Positions 47,067 through 57,121 of a stretch of DNA of 64,000 nt are shown here, one piece after another. Made by a program: the position numbers and the translations under genes. The notes beneath the pieces are model-generated. The model had not been told where the DNA came from. It saw nothing but the letters and a program-made list of their open reading frames with translations, and did no database searches. Positions within the stretch are counted from its first letter, which is position 1. Every line of letters begins with the position of its first letter. This DNA comes from Cupriavidus oxalaticus (GTDB lineage: Bacteria > Pseudomonadota > Gammaproteobacteria > Burkholderiales > Burkholderiaceae), in assembly GCF_016894385.1 (NCBI RefSeq), contig NZ_CP069812.1, positions 2,542,001 to 2,606,000 of the forward strand. Direction: 5' to 3'.

Positions 47067-47666
47067 ATGCATCAAGACCCCCGCCCCAGGCTGATCCTCG
47101 GCTCCGGCTCGCCCTACCGCCGCGAGTTGCTCGAGCGGCTGCACATCCCCTTCGAAGTGGCCACCCCGGACATCGACGAAACCCCGCTCGCCGGCGAAGC
47201 ACCGGAGGCTACCGCCCTGCGCCTGTCGCAGCGCAAGGCCGAGGCCATTGCCGCGCACCACCCGGCTGCGCTGGTGATCGGCTCGGACCAGGTACTGACG
47301 CTGGACGGGGCGCAGATGGGCAAGCCCGGCACGCACGACAAGGCCGTCGCCCAGCTGCGCCGCATGCGCGGGCGCACCGCCACCTTCCATTCGGCGCTGT
47401 GCCTGCTGGACGGGCGCACCGGCACCGTGCAGCTGGCCGACGTGCAGACGCGCGTGACCATGCGCGACCTGAGCGATGCCGAGATCGAAGCTTACCTGCA
47501 GCTGGAACGTCCCTATGACGTCGCGGGCAGCGCCAAGTCCGAAGGACTCGGTATCGCGCTGCTCGCGCGCGTCGAGTCCGACGACCCCACGGCGCTGGTC
47601 GGCCTGCCGCTGATCGCGCTGACCGGCATGCTGCGCCAGGCCGGCTACCCGCTGCTCGCGGCATGA
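47067..47666 (+). CDS. maf: Maf-family nucleotide pyrophosphatase (YceF type)
   Basis: House-cleaning enzyme hydrolysing modified nucleoside triphosphates such as 7-methyl-GTP. The 199-residue product has the Maf signature LILGSGSPYRRELLERL, then DIDE, and QRKAEAIAA with the conserved Lys. A start at 47052 adds five residues and is equally possible; neither has a good ribosome site. It is divergent from yceD, as in the conserved yceF-yceD-rpmF-plsX arrangement. Confidence 0.9.
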   Translation: MHQDPRPRLILGSGSPYRRELLERLHIPFEVATPDIDETPLAGEAPEATALRLSQRKAEAIAAHHPAALVIGSDQVLTLDGAQMGKPGTHDKAVAQLRRMRGRTATFHSALCLLDGRTGTVQLADVQTRVTMRDLSDAEIEAYLQLERPYDVAGSAKSEGLGIALLARVESDDPTALVGLPLIALTGMLRQAGYPLLAA

Positions 47667-47682
47667 CGCACCGGAGCCAACC

Positions 47683-48414
47683 ATGAGCGGCAATCTTTTC
47701 CTGATCCCCAATACCCTCGGCAAGCGCGACGAAGCCGATCCGCTGGCCGAAGTCATTCCCGCCGGCGTGCAGCAGATCGCTGCCGACCTCGACTACCTGG
47801 TCGCCGAGAACGCCAAGACCGCGCGCGCTTTCCTGAAGAAGCTCGGTGAAAGCACCCCGCTGGCACGCCCGATCCAGCAGATCGAGATCCGCGAGCTGAA
47901 CGTCAACACCCGCGCCGACGCGCTGGCCGAACTGCTCGCGCCGATCCAGGCCGGCCGTGACGGCGGCCTGCTGTCCGAAGCCGGCGTGCCGGCGGTGGCC
48001 GATCCCGGCGCCGAACTGGTGCGGCTGGCGCATGCGCGCGGCATCCGGGTGCGGCCGCTGGTCGGGCCCAGCTCGATCCTGCTGGCGGTGATGGGCTCGG
48101 GCCTGAACGGCCAGAGCTTTGCCTTCAACGGCTACCTGCCGGTCGATGCCGGCGAACGCGCGCAGCGGCTGCGCGAGCTGGAACAGCGTTCGCGCAAGGC
48201 CAGCCAGACGCAGGTGTTCATCGAAACACCGTACCGCAACGCGGCGCTGCTCGAAGCGATGCGCCAGCATTGCGCCGGCACCACGCTGCTGTCGGTGGCG
48301 GTGGACCTGACATTGCCGACCGAAACCATCGTCACGCTGCCGCTGTCGGCGTGGCGCGCGGACCAGATCGCGCTGCAAAAGCGGCCGGCGATCTTTTCGC
48401 TGCTGGCGACCTGA
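47683..48414 (+). CDS. Tetrapyrrole-methylase-family (RsmI-like) SAM-dependent methyltransferase
   Basis: A 243-residue protein of the SAM-dependent tetrapyrrole methylase superfamily. It begins MSGNLFLIPNTLGKRDE and has the SAM-binding GGLLSEAGVPAVADPGAELV and the later RPLVGPSSILLAVMGSGLNG. It is shorter than and differs from canonical RsmI (16S rRNA C1402 2'-O-methylase), so I treat it as a paralogue of unproven substrate. It lies 16 bases after maf and is probably cotranscribed with it. Confidence 0.8.
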   Translation: MSGNLFLIPNTLGKRDEADPLAEVIPAGVQQIAADLDYLVAENAKTARAFLKKLGESTPLARPIQQIEIRELNVNTRADALAELLAPIQAGRDGGLLSEAGVPAVADPGAELVRLAHARGIRVRPLVGPSSILLAVMGSGLNGQSFAFNGYLPVDAGERAQRLRELEQRSRKASQTQVFIETPYRNAALLEAMRQHCAGTTLLSVAVDLTLPTETIVTLPLSAWRADQIALQKRPAIFSLLAT

Positions 48415-48431
48415 ACACGCCGGCCATGTAG

Positions 48432-48455
48432 AAAGGGGCGCAACGGCGCCCCTTT
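48432..48455 (+). terminator. Bidirectional hairpin between the methyltransferase and sppA
   Basis: An AAAGGGGCGC / GCGCCCCTTT stem lies between convergent genes. Its A3/T3 flanks are short, so it is a modest terminator. Confidence 0.6.
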
Positions 48456-48482
48456 GTCATCTGCCGAATCGAGCCGCCTGCC

Positions 48483-49667
48483 TCAGTGCATGCCCTGCAT
48501 GCGCGTGCTCCACAGCATGGTCTTCATCGCCGCGGTGCCGACCGCGGCACCGAAGCGCTTGGCCACGCGCTCGGCGATGTTTTCCTTGATCGTGTAGTCG
48601 ACGATATCCTCGGCCTTGAGCACGTCGCGCGCGACGGAATCGGCGGTCCCCAGCGCGTCGGCCAGACCCAGTTCGATGCTGCGCTCGCCCGACCAGAACA
48701 GTCCGGAGAACAGCTCCGGGTCATCCTTGAGCCGGTCCCCCCGGCCTTCCTTGACCACGCCGATGAACTGCGCGTGGATTTCCTTGAGCATCTCTTCGGC
48801 ATAGGCCTTCTGCCTGGGCACCTGCGGCGAGAACGGGTCGAGCATGCCCTTGTTGGCGCCCGAGGTGTACAGCCGGCGCTCCACGCCGAGCTTGTTCATC
48901 AGGCCGGTAAAGCCGAAGCCGTCCATCAGCACGCCGATCGAGCCCACGATGCTGGCCTTGTTGACATAGATATTGTCGGCCGCCGCAGCCACGTAATAGC
49001 CACCCGAGGCACAGATTTCCTCGATCACCACATGGAACGGCTTGGACGGATAGAGTCCGCGCAGCCGGTGAATCTCGTCGCTGATGATGCCGGCCTGCAC
49101 CGGCGAGCCGCCCGGCGAGTTGATCTTGAGGATCACGCCGGCGGCATTGGCGTCGGCAAATGCCGCCTGCAGGGAGGCATTGATCGACTCGGCGCTGGCC
49201 GGCGTACCGGCCGCGATCTCGCCCTCCAGCGTGACCATCGCGGTATGGCGGCCGGACGTACTGACGCCGTCGCCCTTGAAATCGAACAGCGCGACGACGA
49301 CCAGCGCCAGCAGGCCCAGTCCGACGAAGCGGAAGAAGATGCGCCAGCGGCGCGCGGCGCGCTGCTCGCGCAGCGATGCCGTCAGCACCCTTTCCAGGAC
49401 GTCGCGCTCCCAGCCGGCCGCGCCTACCGGACCGCTGCCGGCCGCTGCGCCCCCCCCGGCCATGCGGGCCTTGCGTTCGCGCTGCTCGCGCCGCGCCGCG
49501 TCGTCGCCGGCGCGCAGTTCGTTTTCCAGTGGATAGTCGGCTTGCTTCGCGGCAACGAGGCCTTCGGAGGCGGGCCGGTTCGTATCGCCCTGCCCAGGTT
49601 CACGCGATTCGCCCGATGCTCCCGATGTTCCCGGTTGACCGATAGGCGGCTTCTGTTCTTCTGTCAT
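48483..49667 (-). CDS. sppA: Signal peptide peptidase A-like protease (S49)
   Basis: Inner-membrane serine protease of family S49 that degrades cleaved signal peptides. The 394-residue product has a long polar, Gly/Glu/Arg-rich N-terminus, one transmembrane helix near residue 100 (FFRFVGLGLLALVVVALFDF), and the S49 domain with the catalytic Ser region EEICASGGYYVAAAADNIYV and NKASIVGSIGVLMDGFG. I chose the ATG at 49667 (MTEEQKPPIGQ). The single S49 domain matches the short SppA form rather than the 67-kDa E. coli form. Confidence 0.9.
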   Translation of the reverse strand: MTEEQKPPIGQPGTSGASGESREPGQGDTNRPASEGLVAAKQADYPLENELRAGDDAARREQRERKARMAGGGAAAGSGPVGAAGWERDVLERVLTASLREQRAARRWRIFFRFVGLGLLALVVVALFDFKGDGVSTSGRHTAMVTLEGEIAAGTPASAESINASLQAAFADANAAGVILKINSPGGSPVQAGIISDEIHRLRGLYPSKPFHVVIEEICASGGYYVAAAADNIYVNKASIVGSIGVLMDGFGFTGLMNKLGVERRLYTSGANKGMLDPFSPQVPRQKAYAEEMLKEIHAQFIGVVKEGRGDRLKDDPELFSGLFWSGERSIELGLADALGTADSVARDVLKAEDIVDYTIKENIAERVAKRFGAAVGTAAMKTMLWSTRMQGMH

Positions 49668-49723
49668 GCAACTCGCTCGTGGAAAGCTTGGAAACAAGAA
49701 CGGGCGGCCAGGCCGCCCGTCAT

Positions 49724-50122
49724 TCAGGTGCCGTCCGCTTGCGCGGCGGCCCGGTACGGACCTTCAGGGAACCAGAAGACCTGGCCATCGCGCTCTTCGA
49801 CGCGCAGCTTGGCCAGCGCCGCGCCGCGGCAGGGACCGCCGACGCACTCGCCGCTATCCGGTGCATAAACCGCGCCATGTGTGGCGCACATCAAGTATAG
49901 GCCCGAGCTATCGAAGAACCGCCCCTCCTGCCAGTCGAGCTCCATCGGCACATGCGCGCACTGGTTCAGGTAGCCATGCGCAGCACCGTCGAAGCGCACA
50001 ACGAAGGCGCCGATCTCGCGGCTGTCCACCACCACTGAGAAGCGCACCCCCAGGCCGCCCTCCTCCAGGTCTGCCGCGGCGCACAGCCGCACCGCACCCT
50101 GGCCGGCCGCGCGCTCAGGCAT
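49724..50122 (-). CDS. Rieske [2Fe-2S] ferredoxin-like protein
   Basis: A 132-residue soluble protein with a Rieske cluster motif: Cys-x-His in NQCAHVPMELDW and Cys-x2-His in LMCATHGAVYAP, the four ligands of a [2Fe-2S] centre. The spacing is that of small Rieske ferredoxins. No oxygenase partner is beside it. The start overlaps the HAD phosphatase stop by eight bases, so the two are probably coupled. Electron-transfer role inferred. Confidence 0.88.
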   Translation of the reverse strand: MPERAAGQGAVRLCAAADLEEGGLGVRFSVVVDSREIGAFVVRFDGAAHGYLNQCAHVPMELDWQEGRFFDSSGLYLMCATHGAVYAPDSGECVGGPCRGAALAKLRVEERDGQVFWFPEGPYRAAAQADGT

Positions 50123-50774
50123 GGGCCAGCAGCCAGTCGGTCAGGTCGGCGATCGACGTGGCGCAATGCACCGGCGCCATCGCCCGCAGCGAGTCGCCAG
50201 GATGTGCACCGTAGCATACACCAATGCCTGCAGCGCCGGCATTGACCGCCATCTGCAGGTCATGGGTGGTGTCGCCCACCATGACGGTGCGCTCCATGTC
50301 CTGGCCCAGCTCGCGGGTCAGTTCCTGCAGCATGGCCGGATGCGGCTTGGAGAAGGTTTCGTCGGCACAGCGGGTGGCGTCGAAGAGCTGCGTCAGGCCG
50401 CTGGCGGCCAGCGCGCGCTGCAGGCCGACGCGGGTCTTGCCGGTGGCGACGCCGAGGAAATAGTGCTCGCCGCGCAGCGTTGCCAGCATCTCGCGCACGC
50501 CGTCGAACAGCACCAGGTCGGCGTCGCGGGTCAGGAAGTGGTAGCGGTAGCGTTCCGCCAGGCGCGGGTAGTCGACGGGGTCGAGCGTCGGCACGGCGTA
50601 CGACAATGCATCCTTCAGCCCCAGCCCGATCACATGGCTGGCCGCGCTGTCGTCCGGCACGGGCAGCCCCAGGTCGCGGCTGGCGAGCTGGATGCACTTG
50701 GCGATGGTCGGGGTCGAGTCCATCAGCGTCCCGTCCCAGTCGAAAACGATCAGGTCAAATTGTTGCCTGGCCAT
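50115..50774 (-). CDS. HAD-superfamily phosphatase (Gph-like)
   Basis: A 219-residue phosphatase of the HAD family. Motif I is DWDGTLMDS, motif II has VATGKTR, motif III is the Lys in SKPHPAMLQ and motif IV is MVGDTTHDLQMA. It most resembles phosphoglycolate-type phosphatases (Gph) but the substrate is not fixed by the sequence. It lies 30 bases downstream of rluC on the same strand, a common beta-proteobacterial arrangement. Confidence 0.88.
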   Translation of the reverse strand: MARQQFDLIVFDWDGTLMDSTPTIAKCIQLASRDLGLPVPDDSAASHVIGLGLKDALSYAVPTLDPVDYPRLAERYRYHFLTRDADLVLFDGVREMLATLRGEHYFLGVATGKTRVGLQRALAASGLTQLFDATRCADETFSKPHPAMLQELTRELGQDMERTVMVGDTTHDLQMAVNAGAAGIGVCYGAHPGDSLRAMAPVHCATSIADLTDWLLAHA

Positions 50775-50804
50775 GGTTGTCCTTGTGGCGTTGATCGCGC
50801 GGCC

Positions 50805-51809
50805 TTACTCCGGGGCGCGCAGCTGTCGCAATTGTTGCAGGAATCCGACGCATTCGTCTGGCAGCGGCGCCTCGACGGCCAGCGGCGCGCCCGTCGCCGG
50901 GTGGATGAACACCAGCCGGTGGGCGTGCAGGAACATGCGCTTGATGCCGGGATTGGCGGCGGAACGCGCCAGCGACTTGTTCAGGGGGAAATCGCCGTAC
51001 TTCTCGTCGCCGACGATCGGGAATCCCGAATGGGCCAGGTGGACGCGGATCTGGTGCGTCCGGCCGGTCTTCAGTTCGGCTTCCAGCAAGGTAAAGCCGG
51101 GAAACGCCTCGATCCGGTTGAATACCGTGTGCGACGCCAGCCCGTCGGCCTGTACCCGCACGCGGCGCTCGCCGTCGGGTGTGGTGTACTTATATAGAGG
51201 CAGCTTCACGTGCTGGCGGTTGTTCGGGAATTCCCCGGCCACGCAGGCGAAGTACCGCTTGTCCATGCTGTTGCCGCGGATCTGCTCATGCAGGTGGACC
51301 AGGGCCGAGCGCTTCTTGGCCAGCATCAGGATGCCCGAGGTCTCGCGGTCGAGCCGGTGCACCAGCTCCAGGAACTTGGCCTGGGGCCGCGCCTGGCGCA
51401 ACTGCTCGATCACGCCGAAGGCAACGCCCGAGCCGCCATGGACCGCCACGCCGGCGGGCTTGTTCACCACCAGCAGTTGCGCATCCTCGAACAGCACGGG
51501 AAATTCGCTGGCTGGCACCGGCTGCGCGCCGGCGGATTGAGACGAAGACGCCACCCGCATCGGTGGAATTCGCACCACGTCGCCCGATTGCAGGCGATAA
51601 GTGGCATCGATACGCCCCTTGTTGACGCGCACTTCGCCCGACCGCAGTACCCGGTAGATATGGCTCTTGGGTACGCCCTTGGCCACCTTCAGCAGGAAGT
51701 TGTCGATGCGCTGGCCTTCGGAGCCTTCGTCGATCGTGACATACGCCACCTGCGGGCTTGCCGGCGCTACATCGGCAGGCTTTTCAATTTGATGGCGTAA
51801 CTCATTCAT
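50805..51809 (-). CDS. rluC: 23S rRNA pseudouridine synthase RluC
   Basis: Isomerises specific uridines in 23S rRNA (positions 955, 2504 and 2580 in E. coli). The 334-residue product has an S4 RNA-binding domain at about residues 30-90 (GQRIDNFLLKVAKGVPKSHI) and the catalytic Asp in LVHRLDRETSGILMLAKKR. It is divergent from rne with a 0.8-kb leader between them, the same neighbour pair as in E. coli. The ATG at 51809 is preferred to a longer frame. Confidence 0.95.
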   Translation of the reverse strand: MNELRHQIEKPADVAPASPQVAYVTIDEGSEGQRIDNFLLKVAKGVPKSHIYRVLRSGEVRVNKGRIDATYRLQSGDVVRIPPMRVASSSQSAGAQPVPASEFPVLFEDAQLLVVNKPAGVAVHGGSGVAFGVIEQLRQARPQAKFLELVHRLDRETSGILMLAKKRSALVHLHEQIRGNSMDKRYFACVAGEFPNNRQHVKLPLYKYTTPDGERRVRVQADGLASHTVFNRIEAFPGFTLLEAELKTGRTHQIRVHLAHSGFPIVGDEKYGDFPLNKSLARSAANPGIKRMFLHAHRLVFIHPATGAPLAVEAPLPDECVGFLQQLRQLRAPE

Positions 51810-52611
51810 TTTCAATATAATTTCCTCGCTGTTCCGGCCGGGGGCCGGCAGCGCAAGACCTGTGTAAGCGATCAATCCCGTGATTAATCTCGGATTGACC
51901 GCATTCTACACTTGGGGTCGCCGCCAGCCCGGCCCGTCTTCCGCCCTGCGCCGCTTCATTGCGTGATCCGCGCGGGCGCCAGACGGCCAAATGGCAGTAA
52001 AAGCAGCACGCACGATATCGCCGGCACGCAGGAAGTCGCCCAAAGGAGGCTTCGGCGCAGCAGGCGATGACGTGGGAACAGAGTGTTCAGGTAAAACAGA
52101 ATTCAAGAGCGGATGCCCCATAGGCATCCGCTTCGGTGAGAGAAGTCCCGCCTGCACCGGGAAACGGTGCCGGCCGGCAGGCCAGCCTGCCGCCTGACTG
52201 GAAATACCGGCGCCCGGTCGCAGAACTCCAAGAAGTAGTAGGTGCGCCCGCCAGGAGATGTCAGGCAGCATCGGCAGCCCTGCCGTGTCCGAAAAATTTG
52301 CTCTTTGACGCGTCTAGGCCTTCCGCGGCCCGGCCGCGATGCCGCCGGTGCCAGTTGCGCTGGCGTCCAGCATCGCCTCCGGAACGGGAACGCGCCAGTG
52401 TCTGCAGAGCAGCCGCCGGCGCCCTCTCCCGCCCCGCGGACGTTACCCCGACGTCATCGCCTCTCTTTCACCCGCGCCCAGCCGCTCGCCTTCGCGCGAA
52501 ACGGCGCTTTCCGGCAATTCTCGCGCCTTCGCTCGCTCCCTAGCGTGCTCCATGGATCGCCGCGGACACCGCCAAGACGGTGCAACCGCGGCTCTGGAGT
52601 GAGGTATTGCG
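51810..52611 (+). other. Long rluC-rne intergenic region, likely rne 5' leader
   Basis: An 802-base stretch without a credible gene. It contains hairpins at 52108-52132 (10-bp perfect stem, loop CCATA), 52154-52170 (GCACCG / CGGTGC) and 52175-52192 (CGGCAGG / CCTGCCG), in a row about 420-500 bases before the rne start. The length and structure fit an RNase E self-regulating leader, as known for the 0.36-kb E. coli rne 5' UTR; the leader call is inferred. The AT-rich part near 51810-51860 may hold the rne and rluC promoters. Confidence 0.5.
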
Positions 52612-55600
52612 ATGAAACGCATGCTGTTCAACGCGACGCAACAGGAGGAATTGCGCGTCGCCATCGTCGACGGTCAGAAGCTGATCGATATCGACATCGA
52701 GACTGCCGGGCGCGAACAGCGCAAGGGCAACATCTACAAGGGTGTCATCACCCGTATCGAACCCTCGCTGGAGGCCTGCTTCGTCAACTACGGCGAAGAG
52801 CGCCACGGTTTCCTGCCATTCAAGGAAGTGGCCCGCGCCTTCTTCAAGGAAGGCATCGACGTGCGCAACGCGCGCATCCAGGATGCCCTGCATGAAGGCC
52901 AGGAACTGATCGTCCAGGTCGAGAAGGAAGAGCGTGGCAACAAGGGCGCGGCCCTGACCACCTTCATCTCGCTGGCCGGCCGCTACCTGGTGCTGATGCC
53001 CAACAACCCGCGCGGCGGCGGCGTGTCGCGCCGTATCGAGGGCGAAGACCGCCAGGAACTGCGCGAAACGATGGCGCAGCTGACCGTGCCGGAGGGCATG
53101 AGCATCATTGCCCGGACCGCGGGCATCGGCCGCTCGGCCGAGGAACTGCAGTGGGACCTGAACTACCTGCTGCAACTGTGGAAGGCCATCGACGGCGCCG
53201 CCGGCGACAACAAGGCCCCGCTGCTGATCTACCTGGAATCCAGCCTGGTGATCCGCGCGATCCGCGACTACTTCCAGCCGGATATCGGCGAGATCTTGAT
53301 CGATACCGACGAGATCTACGAACAGGCCCGCGCCTTCATGAGCGTGGTGATGCCTGACAACATGAACCGCGTGAAGAAGTACCGGGACGACGTGCCGCTC
53401 TTCTCGCGTTTCCAGATCGAGCACCAGATCGAATCGGCCTACTCGCGCATGGTGATGCTGCCTTCGGGCGGCGCCATCGTGATCGACCACACCGAGGCAC
53501 TGGTCTCCGTGGACGTGAACTCGGCCCGCGCCACCAAGGGCGCCGACATCGAGGAAACCGCGCTGCGCACCAACCTCGAGGCCGCCGACGAGATCGCCCG
53601 CCAGCTGCGCCTGCGCGACCTGGGCGGCCTGATCGTGATCGACTTCATCGACATGGAGTCGGGCAAGGCCCAGAAGGACGTGGAAACGCGCCTGAAGGAT
53701 GCGCTGCGCCACGACCGCGCGCGCGTGCAGATGGGCAAGATCAGCCGCTTCGGCCTGATGGAGCTGTCGCGCCAGCGCCTGCGCCCGTCGCTGTCGGAGG
53801 GCTCGCACATCACTTGCCCGCGCTGCAACGGCACGGGTCACATCCGCGATACCGAATCGTCCGCCCTGCAGGTGCTGCGCATCATCCAGGAAGAGGCGAT
53901 GAAGGAAAACACCGCCGCCATCCACTGCCAGGTGCCGGTGGAGGTCGCCGCCTTCCTGCTGAACGAGAAGCGCCAGGAAATCAACCTGATCGAGCTGCGC
54001 TTCAAGGTCAACGTGCTGCTGATCCCGAACAAGCACCTGGAAACGCCGCACTACAAGCTGGAGCGCCTGCGCCACGACGACCCGCGCCTGGAAGACAGCA
54101 CCGCCAGCTACAAGATGGCCGAGGCCGCCGCCAAGGAACTGGAAGCCGACACCAGCTACAGCAGCCGCCGCAAGGAAGAGGCCAAGCCGCGCCAGGAAGC
54201 CGCGGTCAAGGGCATCACGCCGGAGCAGCCGGCACCGGTCTCCGTGCCGCGCCCGGAGCGCGCCCCGCGTCCGGAAGCTGCCCCGGCAGCCCCGCCCGTC
54301 CCGGCCACCAAGCCGGTGGAAGCCGGCGGCTTTATCGCCTGGCTGAAGGGCCTGTTCGGCGCGCGTCCGGCGCCTGCGCCGGTGGTCGAGCCGGCCAAGC
54401 CGGCCGCGGCCGCTGAAAGCCGTGGTGGTGAAGGCCGCCGCGAGCGCGGCCAGCGCGGCGAAGGCCGTGGCCAGCGCGGCGAGCGCGCCGAACGTGGAGA
54501 GCGCGGTGAACGTACTGAGCGCGCCGAGCGTGGTGAGCGTGGCGAGCGCCAGGAACGTGGCGAGCGCCAGCCTCGCGGACAGCGCGCCGAACGTGGTGAG
54601 CGTGCCGAGCGCCAGCAAGGCGAGCGTGGCGAACAACGCGAGGGCCGTGGCGAGCGCCAGGGCCGCCAGCCGCGCCCGCAGGAAGGCCAGGCCACGCCGG
54701 CCGTCGCCCGCCAGGCTGAAGCCGCCCAGGGTGAACGTGCCCAGGGCGAGCGCGGCGAAGCCCGCCAGGAAGGCCGCCGCGAGCGCGGCCAGGAACGCCG
54801 CGAGCGCCAGCGCGACCGCCAGCGTGAGCGCAGCGACCTGCGTGAAGCCGAGGCCGGCGAAGCGCCGCAGCCGGAAGCCGTAGCCGCCGCCCAGGCGCTG
54901 GGCGTGCTGCCGCAAGCCGCCGCAGACGAGGTGCCAGCGGTGCATGCCGAACTGCCGGAAGGTGCCGAAGGATTCGCCGAAACCGCCGAGGGCGAAGAGC
55001 GCCGCCGCCGTAACCGCCGCGGCCGCAACCGCTATCGCCGCGAGCGCGACGAGGCCGGCCAGGGTACGCAAGGTGAAGGCGAAGCCGCTCTGGAAGGCGC
55101 TGCCGAAGCCGCCGAAACCACCGAAGCCGCCGAAGGCATCGCTCCGGTGACCGCCGAGGCCACCCCGCGAGCCGAACCGGCACCGCAGGCACCTGTCGCT
55201 GTTGCCGCCGCGGAAAGCGTCGAAGCGATCCGCATCGCCATGCCGGAAGGCGTGACGACGGCCCCCGCCCCCGCCCCCGCAGCCGAACCGGCACCGGTAG
55301 CCGCGCCCGTGGCCGAACCCGCCCCGGCCGCAGTAGCCGTGCAGGCGGAAGCCGCCGCAGCAGTAACCGAAGCGGTCGCCGCCGAAGCCGTGGCCGAGCC
55401 GGTCGTGACCGCGGCCGTGGAACCCGCCCCTGCCGTGGCCGCGCCCGCCGCGGAACCGGCCGGCGCGCCGATCCAGGTCGCCCAGGTGGCTCAAGCCGCA
55501 CCGGTAGTGTCCGCTGCCCCGGCCGCTGCGCCGGTCGCAATGGAAAGCCTCGAGCCGATGCTCGCCGGCGCCGGCCTGCAATGGGTCCACACCGATGCCG

Positions 55601-55752
55601 ACAAGCTGCGCTCCGCGCAGGAGGCCGCTGCCCGCATCGTGCCCGCGCCGCGCGTGCCGCGCGAGCGCAAGCCGCTGCCGCCGCTGCCCCAGGGTCCGAT
55701 GATCCTGGTCGAGACCCGCGCTCGCGAGGTGGAGATGGCGTCGCAACAGTAA
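52612..55752 (+). CDS. rne: Ribonuclease E
   Basis: Essential endoribonuclease for mRNA decay and rRNA/tRNA processing, scaffold of the degradosome. The 1046-residue product has an S1 domain (about residues 35-125), the RNase H-like/catalytic region with metal-binding Asp in [12 protein letters not shown] and [10 protein letters not shown], and the Zn-link [12 protein letters not shown] near residues 402-412. From about residue 550 it is a disordered scaffold: a Pro/Glu/Lys part, then Arg/Gly/Glu-rich runs ([13 protein letters not shown] type) at about 604-750, and an Ala/Pro/Glu-rich tail. A ribosome site (GGAGTGAGG) precedes the ATG. A terminator follows at 55806. Confidence 0.96.
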   Translation: MKRMLFNATQQEELRVAIVDGQKLIDIDIETAGREQRKGNIYKGVITRIEPSLEACFVNYGEERHGFLPFKEVARAFFKEGIDVRNARIQDALHEGQELIVQVEKEERGNKGAALTTFISLAGRYLVLMPNNPRGGGVSRRIEGEDRQELRETMAQLTVPEGMSIIARTAGIGRSAEELQWDLNYLLQLWKAIDGAAGDNKAPLLIYLESSLVIRAIRDYFQPDIGEILIDTDEIYEQARAFMSVVMPDNMNRVKKYRDDVPLFSRFQIEHQIESAYSRMVMLPSGGAIVIDHTEALVSVDVNSARATKGADIEETALRTNLEAADEIARQLRLRDLGGLIVIDFIDMESGKAQKDVETRLKDALRHDRARVQMGKISRFGLMELSRQRLRPSLSEGSHITCPRCNGTGHIRDTESSALQVLRIIQEEAMKENTAAIHCQVPVEVAAFLLNEKRQEINLIELRFKVNVLLIPNKHLETPHYKLERLRHDDPRLEDSTASYKMAEAAAKELEADTSYSSRRKEEAKPRQEAAVKGITPEQPAPVSVPRPERAPRPEAAPAAPPVPATKPVEAGGFIAWLKGLFGARPAPAPVVEPAKPAAAAESRGGEGRRERGQRGEGRGQRGERAERGERGERTERAERGERGERQERGERQPRGQRAERGERAERQQGERGEQREGRGERQGRQPRPQEGQATPAVARQAEAAQGERAQGERGEARQEGRRERGQERRERQRDRQRERSDLREAEAGEAPQPEAVAAAQALGVLPQAAADEVPAVHAELPEGAEGFAETAEGEERRRRNRRGRNRYRRERDEAGQGTQGEGEAALEGAAEAAETTEAAEGIAPVTAEATPRAEPAPQAPVAVAAAESVEAIRIAMPEGVTTAPAPAPAAEPAPVAAPVAEPAPAAVAVQAEAAAAVTEAVAAEAVAEPVVTAAVEPAPAVAAPAAEPAGAPIQVAQVAQAAPVVSAAPAAAPVAMESLEPMLAGAGLQWVHTDADKLRSAQEAAARIVPAPRVPRERKPLPPLPQGPMILVETRAREVEMASQQ
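54421..54860 (+). repeat. Low-complexity Arg/Gly/Glu repeat tract inside rne
   Basis: Degenerate tandem codon repeats encode RGER, ERGE, ERQ and RGQR units. The region is the RNA-binding Arg-rich segment of RNase E scaffolds and may expand or contract by slippage or recombination between copies. Confidence 0.7.
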
Positions 55753-55805
55753 GCCTGCCGGGGTGCCGCCGCCGGCACCCACGCCGCTGCAGAAGGGACA
55801 GCCCG

Positions 55806-55832
55806 AGGGACAGCCTTGGCTGTCCCTTTTTT
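55806..55832 (+). terminator. Rho-independent terminator after rne
   Basis: An AGGGACAGCC / GGCTGTCCCT stem is followed by six T residues. A second copy of AGGGACAGCC lies immediately upstream at 55795-55804, which could compete for pairing. Confidence 0.9.
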
Positions 55833-55978
55833 CATGCACGGCAAATCCCTGCGATTCGCGGGAATGCGGCTGCCCGGGCGCCCACTCGGCTAGAATGGCA
55901 GCAAATGCATCCGGGCTGCCGGAGTCTCCCGCCTGGCCTTGCCAGGCCACTCGCCGCAGCAGCGCCCACCCACAGGCC

Positions 55979-57103
55979 ATGACTGAATCCGTCATTCCGA
56001 TCTTCGACCTGCGCGACCATCGCTACCATTCGATGACGCCGCGCATTCCCGGCAAGCTGGAAGCGCCCACCGGCCTGGTGGCCGACACCCGCGGCCGGCC
56101 GCTGCATGACCTGCGCATCTCGGTGACGGACCGCTGCAACTTCCGCTGCGTCTACTGCATGCCGAAGGAAGTGTTCGACAAGGACTACACCTTCCTGCCG
56201 CACTCGGAACTGCTCAGCTTTGAAGAAATCGAGCGCACCGCGCGCCTGTTCGTCGCGCATGGCGTCGAGAAGATCCGCCTGACCGGCGGCGAGCCACTGC
56301 TGCGCAAGAACATCGAGCACCTGGTCGAGATGCTGGCAAAGATCGAGACCGTCTCCGGCAAGCCGCTCGACCTGACGCTGACCACCAATGCCTCGCTGCT
56401 GGCGCGCAAGGCGCGCTCGCTGCGCGACGCCGGCCTGACGCGCGTGAGCGTCAGCCTGGACGCGATCGACGACGCCACCTTCCGCCGCATGAACGATGTC
56501 GACTTCGCCGTCGCCGACGTGCTGCATGGCATCGAGACCGCGCAGGCTGTTGGCCTGGCGCCGATCAAGGTCAACATGGTGGTCAAGCGCGGCACCAACG
56601 ACCAGGAAATCGTGCCGATGGCGCGCCATTTCCGCCACAGCGGCATCATCGTCCGCTATATCGAATTCATGGACGTCGGCGCCAGCAACCACTGGCAGAT
56701 GGACGAGGTGCTGCCCTCGGCCGAGGTCGTGCGCCGCATCGATGCCGAGTTCCCGCTGGAACCCGTGCAGGCCAACTACAGCGGCGAGACCGCCGAGCGC
56801 TGGCGCTATCGCGACGGCAGCGGCGAGATCGGCGTGATCTCCAGCGTCACCCATGCCTTCTGCGGCGATTGCAGCCGCATCCGGCTGTCCACCGAAGGCC
56901 GGCTCTACCTGTGCCTGTTCGCCACCGAGGGCTATGACCTGCGCGCGCTGCTGCGCGGCGGCTACAGCGACCTGGAGATCTCGAACGCCATCGCCCAGGT
57001 GTGGCAGGGGCGCACCGATAACTACTCCGAGCAGCGCGGCGACCCGGCAGTGCGCCAGGCACGGGCCGAGCGCAAGATCGAGATGTCCTATATCGGCGGC
57101 TGA
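55979..57103 (+). CDS. moaA: GTP 3',8-cyclase MoaA (molybdenum cofactor)
   Basis: Radical-SAM enzyme that starts molybdenum-cofactor synthesis by converting GTP to 3',8-cyclo-GTP. The 374-residue product has the N-terminal [4Fe-4S] motif [19 protein letters not shown], a C-terminal second cluster ([10 protein letters not shown] and CLFATEG) and the terminal Gly-Gly. The ATG at 55979 is preferred to longer frames starting inside the rne terminator region. It is followed after 18 bases by mobA. Confidence 0.96.
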   Translation: MTESVIPIFDLRDHRYHSMTPRIPGKLEAPTGLVADTRGRPLHDLRISVTDRCNFRCVYCMPKEVFDKDYTFLPHSELLSFEEIERTARLFVAHGVEKIRLTGGEPLLRKNIEHLVEMLAKIETVSGKPLDLTLTTNASLLARKARSLRDAGLTRVSVSLDAIDDATFRRMNDVDFAVADVLHGIETAQAVGLAPIKVNMVVKRGTNDQEIVPMARHFRHSGIIVRYIEFMDVGASNHWQMDEVLPSAEVVRRIDAEFPLEPVQANYSGETAERWRYRDGSGEIGVISSVTHAFCGDCSRIRLSTEGRLYLCLFATEGYDLRALLRGGYSDLEISNAIAQVWQGRTDNYSEQRGDPAVRQARAERKIEMSYIGG

Positions 57104-57121
57104 ACCCGCCGCCGCACCTTC

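Noticed and set aside
52540..55995. A 1151-residue open frame on the minus strand opposite rne, Gly/Arg/Phe-rich in places.
   Set aside because: It is the complement of the long GC-rich rne coding sequence and its Arg/Gly repeats. It has no ribosome site or domain and is best explained by codon bias.
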